Shown in pieces: positions 17,376 through 26,746 of a stretch of 64,000 bases of DNA. Where the stretch lies: NCBI RefSeq assembly GCF_000425225.1, contig NZ_KE384332.1, positions 10,278 through 74,277 on the forward strand, in the 5' to 3' direction. This DNA is from Pontibacillus marinus BH030004 = DSM 16465 (GTDB taxonomy: Bacteria > Bacillota > Bacilli > Bacillales > BH030062). Below the pieces are notes generated by a model. That model searched no databases, was not told the DNA's origin, and saw only the letters and a list, made by a program, of their open reading frames with translations. Made by a program: the position numbers and the translations under genes. How positions within the stretch are numbered: the stretch's first letter is position 1; every line of letters starts with the position of its first letter.

Positions 17376-17768
17376 TTACTTTAAAGGTGCGATATAGTTA
17401 TTCATACGGAGAATTCCGATTAAATGTTGGTAGTAGAGTTCCGTTTCACCAAAAATCCCACTTGGACGGACGGTTAATTCAATGATACTTTTGTTTATAC
17501 GTTCTGCCATGGTTTGAAACATGTCATATCTTTTATTTGCCAAGTCATGAGGATAAGGAATTCCTTCACGACAGATGTAAATAGGCTGGAAATCTCCTGG
17601 CTGGGTTGGTTTCATAACGATTGCCACAGATGTGCGATTTTCACCATTTGTTAAAACTGTGTAAAAAGCCATGACATGCTGTACTCTTTCACTCATATTC
17701 TCACCAAGCGTAATCAGCTCATAAATGTCTGAATACCCTTGCCCTAGTTCAATAAAACGCTGAATCAT
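17376..17768 (-). CDS. conserved hypothetical protein (DUF7147-like)
   Basis: A 130-residue soluble alpha/beta protein. AGAGGTG precedes ATG 17768 at proper distance and the frame is clean. The order of an N-terminal helix, TVLTNGENRTSVAIVMKPT, PIYICREGIPYP and a C-terminal YYQHLIGILRMNNYI helix is one I have seen in Bacillaceae proteins of unknown role, sometimes labelled methylthioribose kinase without any kinase motif. No such motif is visible here either. Function unknown. Confidence 0.8.
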   Translation of the reverse strand: MIQRFIELGQGYSDIYELITLGENMSERVQHVMAFYTVLTNGENRTSVAIVMKPTQPGDFQPIYICREGIPYPHDLANKRYDMFQTMAERINKSIIELTVRPSGIFGETELYYQHLIGILRMNNYIAPLK

Positions 17769-17944
17769 TTTTACACCTCTTCATTCATATGTCGCTAGTT
17801 ACAAAATTGTCATTTTCTAATGTAAGGGTAGCATGAAGGTGCTCATATGTGAATGGGCACTACATTTCTGAATATAATTTTTATGCGGCTAGCAAAAACA
17901 TGATAAAATAAGGACGAAATTATTTTAGTAGAGGAGCCAACCAG

Positions 17945-19357
17945 ATGTTACGAAAAGCTTCACTGGTCATCTTCCCAATGCTTATACTGTCGACTCTATT
18001 ATTAACCTATCAATGGAGTATGTATGTGTACGGTGATCAAACAACTAGAACCTCTTCAGAACCACCTGAAGTTCAACTTCATTTAACTCATTCGAATGAT
18101 TCCATATCTGTTACACAGACGGTAACAAACTTAGAAAAAGGCACTTATTCATTTGTTATACCTTCAAATGCGGACAAGGTTCAATGTGAAAATGAAGAAG
18201 GAAAACCATGTTTAGTACAAAATCAAGAAATAACCATAAGTGAGAATCAAAAAATACGCTGGCAATACCAACTTTCTTTTAATAAGGATGATAAGGTTTA
18301 TTCAAATTGGTACATAAAATTGCAGCGAAACAATAAACCGATTGATACGAGCATAAATGTAGAGGTGATCGAGAAAAATGATCCATTCTGGCAATGGATG
18401 GCACCAGCAAAACTACATGCCGATATTCAAAAAGAGTATATTCATTATTATCGATGGAGCTCTGATTCATCTAGGTCATTTCCTTTATTACGGATGGAGA
18501 TGAATTCCTATGAGGTGTACAAAGAGGATGGTTTATACATATATGCAAAGGGTTCTGTCGGTGAAAAATATCAGAAATTAATTAATGCATGGAAGGGGTC
18601 ACCACTAGAAGGACCTTTCATTATTATTGTTAACAATGACTTGCAAGGGACCGTAGGGAAAAGACATATGATTTTATCAGAAGTGGATGAAGAAGCAATC
18701 AGCATGTACTGGCTTTCTCAGTCCCTGCAATCTAATTATAATGTAAAACAAGATTGGCTTATTTCCGTGCTTACGCATTATTTTTATGACATCCCGGTTC
18801 AAGATGAAAAATCCGAGAAGATGATTAAAGATTTATCTAAACAATTATCATTAAGTCAAAAGCAACAGTTTCTCCAAGAAATTATTAAAGCAGAAACAAC
18901 TCAATTACCAGTAGAACTAGATCAGGACTTGCAGAGGGTAATCGGAAAGCCAACAGCTTTTTTTAAACAAAACAAGCGTAAAAAAGATCTTTATGTACCT
19001 TTATACTTTATAGAGAACAAGTCACTAAAAGTCGGGGGAGAGGAAGCGGATATTCCTTGGAAACCTATAGTATATCAGCGTGATCGATATTACCCATTAG
19101 CGGGAATTGCGTCTCTATTTGAATTCGATCTTGTCGCTTTACCGTCTGAATCTCTTTATATTTTGAGAAAGGATGGAGAATCATGGCGTTTTTCTCTTAA
19201 TAAGAAAACATTTGTTCATAACGAAGAAAACTTTGGTGTAGTTTCAGATGTGTTAATAGAAATCCAAGGGGAAGTCTTTATAAAAGAAAAATATATAGAA
19301 GAATTACTCGGCATTAGAGCGGATGAAGGGTCTTATTCAATTAATTTGATTTATTAA
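17945..19357 (+). CDS. exported protein with C-terminal stalk (copper amine oxidase N-like) domain
   Basis: A 470-residue protein with an N-terminal membrane anchor (residues 5-25) and an extracytoplasmic body. Residues 40-145 look like a beta-sandwich. The middle (220-340) is helical and includes VLTHYFYD, but no HExxH. The end (350-470) has the strand pattern of Cu-amine-oxidase-N1 stalk domains: VPLYFIENKSL, RYYPLAGIASLFEF, VFIKEKYIEELLG. No catalytic set was recognised. GAGGAG precedes ATG 17945. It is a single gene inserted between ylbG and rsmD. Confidence 0.8.
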   Translation: MLRKASLVIFPMLILSTLLLTYQWSMYVYGDQTTRTSSEPPEVQLHLTHSNDSISVTQTVTNLEKGTYSFVIPSNADKVQCENEEGKPCLVQNQEITISENQKIRWQYQLSFNKDDKVYSNWYIKLQRNNKPIDTSINVEVIEKNDPFWQWMAPAKLHADIQKEYIHYYRWSSDSSRSFPLLRMEMNSYEVYKEDGLYIYAKGSVGEKYQKLINAWKGSPLEGPFIIIVNNDLQGTVGKRHMILSEVDEEAISMYWLSQSLQSNYNVKQDWLISVLTHYFYDIPVQDEKSEKMIKDLSKQLSLSQKQQFLQEIIKAETTQLPVELDQDLQRVIGKPTAFFKQNKRKKDLYVPLYFIENKSLKVGGEEADIPWKPIVYQRDRYYPLAGIASLFEFDLVALPSESLYILRKDGESWRFSLNKKTFVHNEENFGVVSDVLIEIQGEVFIKEKYIEELLGIRADEGSYSINLIY

Positions 19358-19365
19358 ATAAAAAA

Positions 19366-19400
19366 AAGCCTGCAGAAAAATTTCTGCAGGCACCTTTTTG
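19366..19400 (+). terminator. terminator after the stalk-domain gene
   Basis: GCCTGCAG / CTGCAGGC stem with flanking A and T tracts. Confidence 0.88.
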
Positions 19401-19414
19401 GATTGAACTAAATC

Positions 19415-19522
19415 AAACAAAAAGGCAAAGGGAGAGGAGAAACCGGAGGAAGAACTTATGGGGAAACGTAAGTCTTCTCCGTCTTCAGAGCTAACAGGGG
19501 AAACCCTGGCTGCTCCTTAAGT
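19415..19522 (+). ncRNA. ylbH leader RNA
   Basis: A structured leader upstream of rsmD (ylbH) at the place where the Rfam ylbH motif occurs in Bacillus. A long stem pairs CGGA-GAAG-ACTTATG with CGTAAGT-CTTC-TCCG (bulged G and A) around a GGGAAA loop (19444-19482). A second stem, GAGC..CAGGG-GAAA-CCCTG..GCTC, has a perfect GNRA tetraloop. It contains a 20-codon reading frame (19458-19520) behind CCGGAGGAAG. Its ligand and mode of action are unknown. Confidence 0.75.
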
Positions 19523-19590
19523 ATTATGACCAGATTAAAAATGTAATATACACAAAGAATTGGTTTCTTTGATAACCATTTCATTTTACG

Positions 19591-19624
19591 AGGAAAGCTG
19601 AACTTTTAGTTTTCCTTTTTTTTA
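19591..19624 (+). terminator. attenuator-like terminator before rsmD
   Basis: AGGAAAGCT / AGTTTTCCT stem followed by seven T, ending 42 bases before the rsmD start and 70 bases after the ylbH leader. This suggests that the leader controls read-through into rsmD-coaD. Confidence 0.65.
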
Positions 19625-19665
19625 TGGTAGGATTAGGTCGAATAGGCTAAGAGGAGTGAGACTGC

Positions 19666-20223
19666 ATGAGAGTCATAGCAGGTGAACATAAAGGTAGACA
19701 AATACGTCCTGTTCCATCTAATCAAACACGCCCAACAACAGATAAGGCTAAGGAAGCACTTTTCCAAGTGATTGGTCCATATTTTGAGGGAGGAATGGGT
19801 TTAGATCTTTTCGCAGGAAGTGGCGGCTTAGGAATCGAAGCATTAAGCCGTGGCTTAGAGAAGGTTATATTTGTCGATCGCTATCAGAAGGCGATCTCAA
19901 CGATATATGAAAATTTAAAAATGTTAAAGATTGAAGATCAAGCAGAAGTGTTTCGAACAGATGCATTTCGTGCTATAAAAGCTGCTGGGAAACGAGGCTT
20001 ACAGTTTGACTGGATTTTTCTTGATCCACCTTATGGTAAGGTTTCCTTTGAGGACACATTAGAGGCATTACATGAGCATCAAATCGTATCACAGAATGCA
20101 ACGATCGTTTGTGAGCACACAGCCCAACAAACACTGCCTGAAGAAATTGGTCCGTTTAAACAAACAAAATCTGAAACTTATTCAAGTATTATTACGATTA
20201 GTTTATACCAATATAAAGAATAG
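19666..20223 (+). CDS. rsmD: 16S rRNA (guanine966-N2)-methyltransferase RsmD
   Basis: Rossmann-fold methyltransferase that modifies G966 (E. coli numbering) of 16S rRNA in the 30S subunit, using S-adenosylmethionine. The 185 residues begin with the family start MRVIAGEHKGR, carry the SAM-binding LDLFAGSGGLGIEALSRG about residues 44-61 and the catalytic DPPYGK about residues 121-126. GAGGAGTGAG precedes ATG 19666. It is followed by coaD after 25 bases, an arrangement conserved in Bacillus. Confidence 0.97.
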   Translation: MRVIAGEHKGRQIRPVPSNQTRPTTDKAKEALFQVIGPYFEGGMGLDLFAGSGGLGIEALSRGLEKVIFVDRYQKAISTIYENLKMLKIEDQAEVFRTDAFRAIKAAGKRGLQFDWIFLDPPYGKVSFEDTLEALHEHQIVSQNATIVCEHTAQQTLPEEIGPFKQTKSETYSSIITISLYQYKE

Positions 20224-20233
20224 AATAAGATGA

Positions 20234-20728
<495 letters not shown>

Positions 20729-20753
20729 TTTTATGAAACCTCATATTACGGAG

Positions 20754-20810
20754 AAGCAGTTCAATTTAGAGAGCAGACGAGTTTGTTCTCTTAATTGAAC
20801 TGCTTTTTAA
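20754..20810 (+). terminator. terminator after coaD
   Basis: AGCAGTTCAATT / AATTGAACTGCT with an inner AGAG..CTCT pairing and a T5 run. Confidence 0.9.
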
Positions 20811-20821
20811 TTGAAAAAGAG

Positions 20822-21394
20822 TTATTCAGCAATATGGCAATAATGTTGAATAAGGTGTGGAGTGGTTCCGTTGCTAATGTGCAGTGCGGTGGTCTGGGAA
20901 AGGGGTTGCTTTCCTGTGGACGAACTATCGAGCCTCCTCATCCGCTAAAGCTCCTTGCGGGGTCTCGCTAGCCCGTTTTTCCACTGGAGTCAACCCCTTT
21001 CCCAGCCCACCTTAGCCGAATGGTGAATAACGGAACCGCAGCTATCGTAAGGTTTTCTGATGTAGATTATGGGGTTGAGTCATATATGCACCAAAGTGAT
21101 CTAAAGCCTTATATGTAGAGCTAAAATACAGTTTCCTTAAGCATAAGATAAAATGATCTCAGCCATGGGTCCGTTAACTTTCATATCAGCAAAGGGGTGA
21201 GGGAAACGGCAAACTCCCGCGGTAGAAAGGGCGGACGAGATCCCGCAGAGAGCTTGCGAACGAGGAAGCTCGGCCGGTCTTCCGCAGGAGTATTGCCGTT
21301 TCACCGATCCCCTTACTCTCACAAAAGCAACGGACCTCCACCACACTTTATCTCGAAACCAAGTATTCAATAAACGGGGGCTTTAACGGAATAA
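20822..21394. repeat. composite palindromic element, copy 2
   Basis: Starts TTATTCAGCAATATGGCA and ends CTTTAACGGAATAAA. It contains two long imperfect hairpin modules. The left one has arms GGTTCCGTT..GGGAAAGGGGTTG and CAACCCCTTTCCC..AACGGAACC; the right one has arms GTCCGTT..GAAACGGCAA and TTGCCGTTTC..AACGGAC. Both enclose a related core containing CTCCTTGCGGGGTCTC or its complement. Short frames inside are accidental. It fills the gap between coaD and ylbJ. Copies also lie at 46432-46994 and 55981-56652. Confidence 0.88.
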
Positions 21395-21429
21395 AACTGA
21401 GCAGTTGCTTTTCTAACATAACCATAAAC

Positions 21430-22668
21430 TCACTTGTGAATCTCATGGTTATGGATAGACGAAAACCACTGTCGTCGGATCAGGATGATGATGGCTAATC
21501 CAAGAGATGCTAAAGTGATCAATGGTCCAAACTCAGCGAATTCTTCCAATATTCTTGTCCATATACTTTGGTGCTCTATGGGAGATATGACCGGTGTTTC
21601 CTTACTCCCAAATGCCTGTCGCTCGATATATAGAGGGACGAAAAGTGCCACAGAAAGTAAAGCAGCAAAAAAACCATGTAATATACGGGCAAAAAAGTAT
21701 GGTGCGAAACGGATATCTGTATCAGCCAGAATCGAAGCTACCTGAGCCTGTACGGAGAAGCCATTAAAGGCCAATATAAAACTGACACAAATAACTTGCT
21801 GTAAAAGAGTGACGTTTTCTACTCCTGAAGTCATTTGCGAACCTAACGTAATTTCAAACAAACCTGCGATAAACGGCAGAGATAAATCGGTTGGAAGCGT
21901 AAGTAACTGAAAGAAAACACCAAGTGCACCAGCTATTATAGGAGTTATTCCCACTAGAAATAAAAGCTTGTTAAAAACAGAGAATATAATAATAAATCCA
22001 CCAATCATGAGTAAGGTTTGGATCGATGATAGAACAGCGTCCCCAAACAGCCTGCCAAAAGGTCTTGAATCTTCAACTCTTGTTTCATGAAGAGCAAGAA
22101 AGGCACGTTTCAAAAAGAATTCTCTAGGCTTTCGCTCCAATGGACCTCTTTCATGATTCTTACCATAGAAACGCATACAGAAGCCCACTAAGGCATTGCT
22201 TCCATAGTGACTAACAGCTAATAGTAAACCAAGAGTTGGGTCATGAAAAAAACCTACAGAAACAGCGCCAAAAATAAATAAAGGATTCGAAGCATTTGTA
22301 AAGGAAACAAGTCTTTCAGCTTCTACCTTACTTAATTGTTTCTCTTGTCGTAACCTTGCCGTAAGCTTTGCCCCAGATGGGTAACCACTTGCCATACCCA
22401 TAGCCCAAACAAAACTTCCTACACCAGGAACTTTGAAAATAGGTCTCATGAAGGGTTCGCATAGGATACCGATAAAACGGACAACTCCAAAACCAATGAG
22501 TAATTCAGCCGTTATAAAAAAAGGAAGAAGGGACGGGAATACGATTTCCCACCACATATTCAATCCTCGAATCGAAGCTTCGAGAGCTTGATCTGGATAG
22601 ACCATTAAAGATGCAGCTATAAAGAATGCACTTGTGGCAAGTACAAGTGATTTTACATGAGATTTCAT
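21430..22668 (-). CDS. ylbJ: sporulation integral membrane protein YlbJ
   Basis: A 412-residue polytopic membrane protein of the nucleoside-recognition (Gate) domain type, with about ten helices. In B. subtilis YlbJ is made under sigma-E and is needed for heat-resistant spores. FVWAMGMASGYPSGAKLTARL and SFTNASNPLFIFGAV are the conserved gate-region motifs. ATG 22668 follows AGGGGGC; the reading further upstream has no site. A sigma-E-like GCATAAAA-14-CGTATAGT lies about 160 bases upstream on the minus strand. It is divergent from ylbK. Confidence 0.93.
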   Translation of the reverse strand: MKSHVKSLVLATSAFFIAASLMVYPDQALEASIRGLNMWWEIVFPSLLPFFITAELLIGFGVVRFIGILCEPFMRPIFKVPGVGSFVWAMGMASGYPSGAKLTARLRQEKQLSKVEAERLVSFTNASNPLFIFGAVSVGFFHDPTLGLLLAVSHYGSNALVGFCMRFYGKNHERGPLERKPREFFLKRAFLALHETRVEDSRPFGRLFGDAVLSSIQTLLMIGGFIIIFSVFNKLLFLVGITPIIAGALGVFFQLLTLPTDLSLPFIAGLFEITLGSQMTSGVENVTLLQQVICVSFILAFNGFSVQAQVASILADTDIRFAPYFFARILHGFFAALLSVALFVPLYIERQAFGSKETPVISPIEHQSIWTRILEEFAEFGPLITLASLGLAIIILIRRQWFSSIHNHEIHK

Positions 22669-22885
22669 TCGGTAGCCCCCTAGACATTGAGCGCAGTCAC
22701 AAATCTGTACTTCTGCTATTGAACATAGTAAAATATTCATAAATGTTTTTTACATAAATAGGTACATCGAAAAATACGTTGAGTAGGGAAAAACGTACAA
22801 GCATTTCTCTATCACTATACGCACATGAGAAACGGTTTTATGCCATAAAATGATAAAAGGAACCATCAAAGGGGGAGGGCTGACG

Positions 22886-23683
22886 TTGAGGAAGCCGGTT
22901 ATTGGATTAGCCCTCGGGTCAGGAGGCGCAAGAGGTTTTGCCCATTTAGGAGTTTTAAAAGCACTAAAAGAGGCAAACATTCCTGTACATATGGTGGCAG
23001 GAAGTAGTATGGGCGCTCTAGTAGGAGCTCTGTATTGTGCAGGGCAGGATATTGACCATATGTACACGCTTGCAAGAACATTTAAGAGAAAATACTACTT
23101 GGACTTTACCGTTCCTAAAATGGGGTTTATACAAGGGAAACGTGTAAAAGAATACATTCGATTGTTCACACATCGAAAGCAGTTCGAAGATTTAGATATC
23201 CCTTTTTCAGTTGTAGCAACAGATTTATATACAGGAGAAAAAGTGGTATTTAATAGTGGTGATGTCGCTGATGCAGTAAGAGCAAGTATTTCTATACCTG
23301 GGATTTTTGTGCCGGAAAAAATTGATGATCGTCTCCTGATCGATGGAGGGGTCATTGATCGAGTTCCAGTATCAGTGGCAAGGGATATGGGAGCTGACAT
23401 TGTTATAGCCGTTGACTGTGCTCATTTTGAAGCAAATCATGAGATATTATCCATTTATGATGTCATTATTCAGAGTATAGATATTATGCAAGATGAATTC
23501 ATACGACAAATCGAATTGGATGCTGACATTATGATTAAACCGAAAGTAGCTCAGTATAGTTCCCGTGCGTTCACAGATACTGAAGATATTATTAAAGAAG
23601 GCGAAAAGATCGCGCAAACACACCTAGAACAGATCAAACAATGCATTGAGAATTGGAAGGAGCCTTATCATGAAGCAGAATAA
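22886..23683 (+). CDS. ylbK: patatin-like phospholipase YlbK
   Basis: A 265-residue NTE/RssA-type patatin-fold hydrolase. It has the oxyanion motif GSGGARGFAHLG at the N terminus, the nucleophile elbow GSSMG about residues 42-46, and the catalytic Asp in DGGVIDRVP about residue 153. The natural lipid substrate is unknown. TTG 22886 is preferred because AAAGGGGGAGGG ends 6 bases upstream; an ATG at 22850 has no site. Its stop lies 14 bases inside ylbL. Confidence 0.93.
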   Translation: MRKPVIGLALGSGGARGFAHLGVLKALKEANIPVHMVAGSSMGALVGALYCAGQDIDHMYTLARTFKRKYYLDFTVPKMGFIQGKRVKEYIRLFTHRKQFEDLDIPFSVVATDLYTGEKVVFNSGDVADAVRASISIPGIFVPEKIDDRLLIDGGVIDRVPVSVARDMGADIVIAVDCAHFEANHEILSIYDVIIQSIDIMQDEFIRQIELDADIMIKPKVAQYSSRAFTDTEDIIKEGEKIAQTHLEQIKQCIENWKEPYHEAE

Positions 23684-24692
23684 ACGCTATTTTATAGTGG
23701 GAGCGATCGTCGTCCTCATAGCTTTCTTGCTAGGAGTATATCGTCTCCCTTATTATGTATATCAACCAGGATCAGCTGATGGTTTAAATGATGTTGTTCA
23801 AGTACAAGATGGTTTTACGAGTCAAGGAGAAATGCACCTTGTTACGGTAAGGGGAGGGCAAGCAACAGCACTCCAATTTGCTTTAGCCAAAATTCGTCCA
23901 TTTCACGAAGTTTATGAGCTTGAACAGATCCGCCCAAAAGGGGTTAGCAAAAATGAATATTATCATGCACAACTCCAAATGATGGAGTCCTCTCAAGAAG
24001 CAGCCACCGTGGTCGCCTACAAAGCTGCAAACAAGCAAATAGACATTAATTATGATGGCGTTTATGTGATGAGCATCCTTGAAGATGTTCCGGCTCACAA
24101 TAAGCTGAAAATTGGGGATAGAATTACAAAGGTCGACGATAAAGAGATTCATAAATCTGAAGATCTTCTGGAATATGTAAAGGGAATGAAAGTAGGAAGA
24201 CAACTTGATATCACGTTTATGCGGGATGGTAAATCGATGACGGAGACAGTGGAACTTGTTAAGCATCCTAAAGAAGATCGTGCTGTTATCGGAATATCAC
24301 TCGTTACGGATCGTGAAGTTGAAGTAGATCCATCAATTGATTTTTCAAGTGGAGATATTGGAGGTCCAAGTGCTGGTTTAATGTTCTCCTTAGAAATTTA
24401 CGATCAATTAACAGATAAAGATATCACGAAAGGTTATCAAGTTGCAGGTACTGGAGAAATCTCATATGAAGGAGAAATAGGTCGAATCGGAGGTATCGAT
24501 AAAAAGGTTGTCGCTGCAGATGACTCTGGAGTAGATATCTTCTTCGCGCCAAATGAAGGTGGTAAGGAAGGTTCGAACTATGAAGTGGCTAAAAAAGCTG
24601 CTGAAGAAATTGGGACTGATATGAAGATTGTACCTGTTGATACATTCCAAGACGCATTAGACTATTTGGAAAAGTTAGAACCTAAATCATAA
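23670..24692 (+). CDS. ylbL: SepM-type PDZ/Lon-fold membrane protease YlbL
   Basis: A 340-residue membrane-anchored serine protease facing outward. The order is one membrane helix (residues 8-26), a PDZ domain (about 115-200) and a Lon-type S16 domain (215-335). The catalytic Ser is in GGPSAG about residue 234 and the Lys in IDKKVVAA about 277. Streptococcal SepM trims a competence pheromone and B. subtilis YlbL has been linked to DNA-damage recovery; the substrate here is unknown. GAAGGAG precedes ATG 23670. Confidence 0.94.
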   Translation: MKQNKRYFIVGAIVVLIAFLLGVYRLPYYVYQPGSADGLNDVVQVQDGFTSQGEMHLVTVRGGQATALQFALAKIRPFHEVYELEQIRPKGVSKNEYYHAQLQMMESSQEAATVVAYKAANKQIDINYDGVYVMSILEDVPAHNKLKIGDRITKVDDKEIHKSEDLLEYVKGMKVGRQLDITFMRDGKSMTETVELVKHPKEDRAVIGISLVTDREVEVDPSIDFSSGDIGGPSAGLMFSLEIYDQLTDKDITKGYQVAGTGEISYEGEIGRIGGIDKKVVAADDSGVDIFFAPNEGGKEGSNYEVAKKAAEEIGTDMKIVPVDTFQDALDYLEKLEPKS

Positions 24693-24695
24693 TGC

Positions 24696-24736
24696 AAAAA
24701 CTCCTACGCTATGAATTAAGCGTAGGAGTTTTTTTA
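24696..24736 (+). terminator. terminator after ylbL
   Basis: AAACTCCTACGCT / AGCGTAGGAGTTT followed by T7. Confidence 0.94.
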
Positions 24737-24841
24737 TTACACGTTAAGAAAGCATAAAATTTTAGCAATGGAGAAGTTCGACGTAGTAAAAATTTTGAAA
24801 GTATGAAGTATAAGCCAAGGCTAAGCCTCTGTCTGCGCCTT

Positions 24842-24867
24842 AAAAGGCTTGCCAATCGGCAAGTTTT
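24842..24867 (-). terminator. terminator of the 24870 gene
   Basis: Minus-strand CTTGCC-GATT-GGCAAG followed by CCTTTTA, just past the stop codon. Confidence 0.7.
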
Positions 24868-24869
24868 CT

Positions 24870-25265
24870 TTAAGATAACGTTTCACTATGATCTGTAATA
24901 TCAAAAATGTAATAGTCAGATGTAAATGGTTTCGTTTTTACTGAGGTTGTTTCATCACCTTTTATAAAGGTTAAAACACCTTTTTGTTGACTTTGAAATG
25001 TCCAACCTTCCTTTTGCATGAACTGCTTCACAATCCCGTATGGATCACCTTCAAACGTTTTGTTAGGGGTGATGTAACGATGCTCTTGTTGGTTGATGTT
25101 CACAACTGAATCCTCGCTTAACTGGATTTGTATGATGCCTTTCATAACGGAATACGGGTTGTTTTCATTAAAGTATTTGTCTGAAACGATCATGGTCACT
25201 GTACCAAGTAAAATGGTGAATGTTAGGAACAGAGTAATGGTCCATGTTAGTTTTCTCTTCTTCAT
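24870..25265 (-). CDS. hypothetical membrane-anchored protein
   Basis: A 131-residue protein with a basic N terminus (MKKRKL), one membrane helix (residues 9-29) and an extracytoplasmic region of beta-strand character ending in KPFTSDYYIFDITDHSE. I do not recognise a family. AAGGGGGC lies upstream of ATG 25265. It is transcribed like ylbM, 55 bases downstream of it, but has its own terminator. Confidence 0.75.
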   Translation of the reverse strand: MKKRKLTWTITLFLTFTILLGTVTMIVSDKYFNENNPYSVMKGIIQIQLSEDSVVNINQQEHRYITPNKTFEGDPYGIVKQFMQKEGWTFQSQQKGVLTFIKGDETTSVKTKPFTSDYYIFDITDHSETLS

Positions 25266-25320
25266 CCGTTAAGCCCCCTTTTATACATAAGACGACAAAA
25301 GGAAGCAAAAAGTTTCAAAA

Positions 25321-26532
25321 TTACGGTAGAATTGGAGGCATAAATTCTCGATTTCTTCTTTCCCGTTTTATAGTGGGCTTAAACATTGATAAATAACTAT
25401 CTACTGCCCGCTCTTCGATTGTAAGAAAAGGGTGTACCCCTTTGTGTAATTGGGTGATAAGAGGGCAATCCATTTCTTTCTTTTGCTGAGAAATATATTG
25501 TTGGCCCATGTTAGTCATTCCTAGTAATCGAACATATGGTGCTTCGTTTATAGTGCTTATACTTTCAATCTCTTTTGTTTTTGTGTTGGTTAAGATGTGA
25601 GTGAGTGTACGCTGTAAACGTGTCCAAGTGTACCGTTTCGTTTTAATAAGATTCATCCATTCTTGAAAATTGTTCGCTTTATGAATGGTTTGTTTAAACC
25701 GATGCTCAAGGCCCTCTTCAACTCCATGGATTTGTCCCAATTCTTCTGGTGACATCGTGCTAATTTTGTATTGAAGGAGAGGAAAGTAAAGTTCCCATTC
25801 GTGCCAGCTACCTGTTACGTCACGATACTGTTCTAGTGCATCAACTGTTAGTGGAGGTAACGAACCCTTGGCCTCTTCCGTAATATAACCCTGAGAGAGA
25901 ATTTCTTTACGAATGCTTGTAGCACTTGCTATTTTGTGTTCAATCGTTTCATCATGATAGCCACTCTGTTTTCTTTGAATCGTCATAGGTTTTATATTCA
26001 GGTTGTAATCAAGAATAGTTTTGGTGTAACTAAAACCTAGAATGTTATTTGGTTGACCTAAATCGATTGCATCATCACCTAGTCCAATTTTATGATAAGC
26101 ATGACGACTTGCCTCAGGGAAGGAGAGACCTTCTTTTAAATGCTCGTGCAAAGATTCATGATATTCTTTTTCGTGTACCTGCAACTCATTATGAGCGTTC
26201 ACAAATGGTTCAATGCTTCCGTCCTCACTCCCGAAACAGATGGAATCTACACCTAAAGCATCTAAGGAGAGGACAGCACCTTTTGCAAATAAGTCGCTAT
26301 TTTGTACTGCAAATACGTAGGGGATCTCTAAAACAATATCAATTCCAGATTGCAGGGCAATTTGAGCACGGTGCCATTTATCAATAATGGCCGGCTCACC
26401 CCTTTGCAAAAAGTTCCCACTCATAATAGCAACTGTACAATCTGCACCAGAAGCTTCTTTTGATTGCAAAAAGTGATATTGATGTCCATAATGAAATGGG
26501 TTATATTCAACTATTAATCCAGTAGCTTTCAT
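25321..26532 (-). CDS. tmcAL: tRNA(Met) cytidine acetate ligase TmcAL (YlbM)
   Basis: Forms N4-acetylcytidine at position 34 of elongator tRNA(Met) by activating acetate with ATP. The 403 residues start with KATGLIVEYNPFHYGHQYH, where HYGH is the nucleotidyltransferase HxGH motif (residues 14-17). VAIMSGNFLQRGEPAIIDKW and ATSIRKEIL are further conserved blocks. It keeps the ylbM position, divergent from ylbN, as in B. subtilis. Confidence 0.96.
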   Translation of the reverse strand: MKATGLIVEYNPFHYGHQYHFLQSKEASGADCTVAIMSGNFLQRGEPAIIDKWHRAQIALQSGIDIVLEIPYVFAVQNSDLFAKGAVLSLDALGVDSICFGSEDGSIEPFVNAHNELQVHEKEYHESLHEHLKEGLSFPEASRHAYHKIGLGDDAIDLGQPNNILGFSYTKTILDYNLNIKPMTIQRKQSGYHDETIEHKIASATSIRKEILSQGYITEEAKGSLPPLTVDALEQYRDVTGSWHEWELYFPLLQYKISTMSPEELGQIHGVEEGLEHRFKQTIHKANNFQEWMNLIKTKRYTWTRLQRTLTHILTNTKTKEIESISTINEAPYVRLLGMTNMGQQYISQQKKEMDCPLITQLHKGVHPFLTIEERAVDSYLSMFKPTIKRERRNREFMPPILP

Positions 26533-26689
26533 TTCCAGTCTCCTTTTCTGAGGGAATTATCTGCCAAAAATTCATCTATTCTGAATATACAATATCGATT
26601 TGGGGAAAGGAAATCAACAATACCGAAGAATGATCTCTCCTTTTCATGCAAAAGCTATGATAGATACAAGAAGGTGTAAAGAAAAAATG

Positions 26690-26718
26690 TTGACAAAATG
26701 TTTTTTTCCTTTTAAAAT
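26690..26718 (+). promoter_or_regulatory. sigma-A promoter of ylbN-rpmF
   Basis: TTGACA (26690-26695), 17-base spacer, TAAAAT (26713-26718), 29 bases before the ylbN start. Confidence 0.85.
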
Positions 26719-26746
26719 AACTCTTGTTGCCTTGAGGTGATTATTA

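Noticed and set aside
21137-21370. Short frames inside the composite elements (also at 46340-46971 and 56002-56330)
   Set aside because: They lie in hairpin repeats, change from copy to copy and have no ribosome sites.
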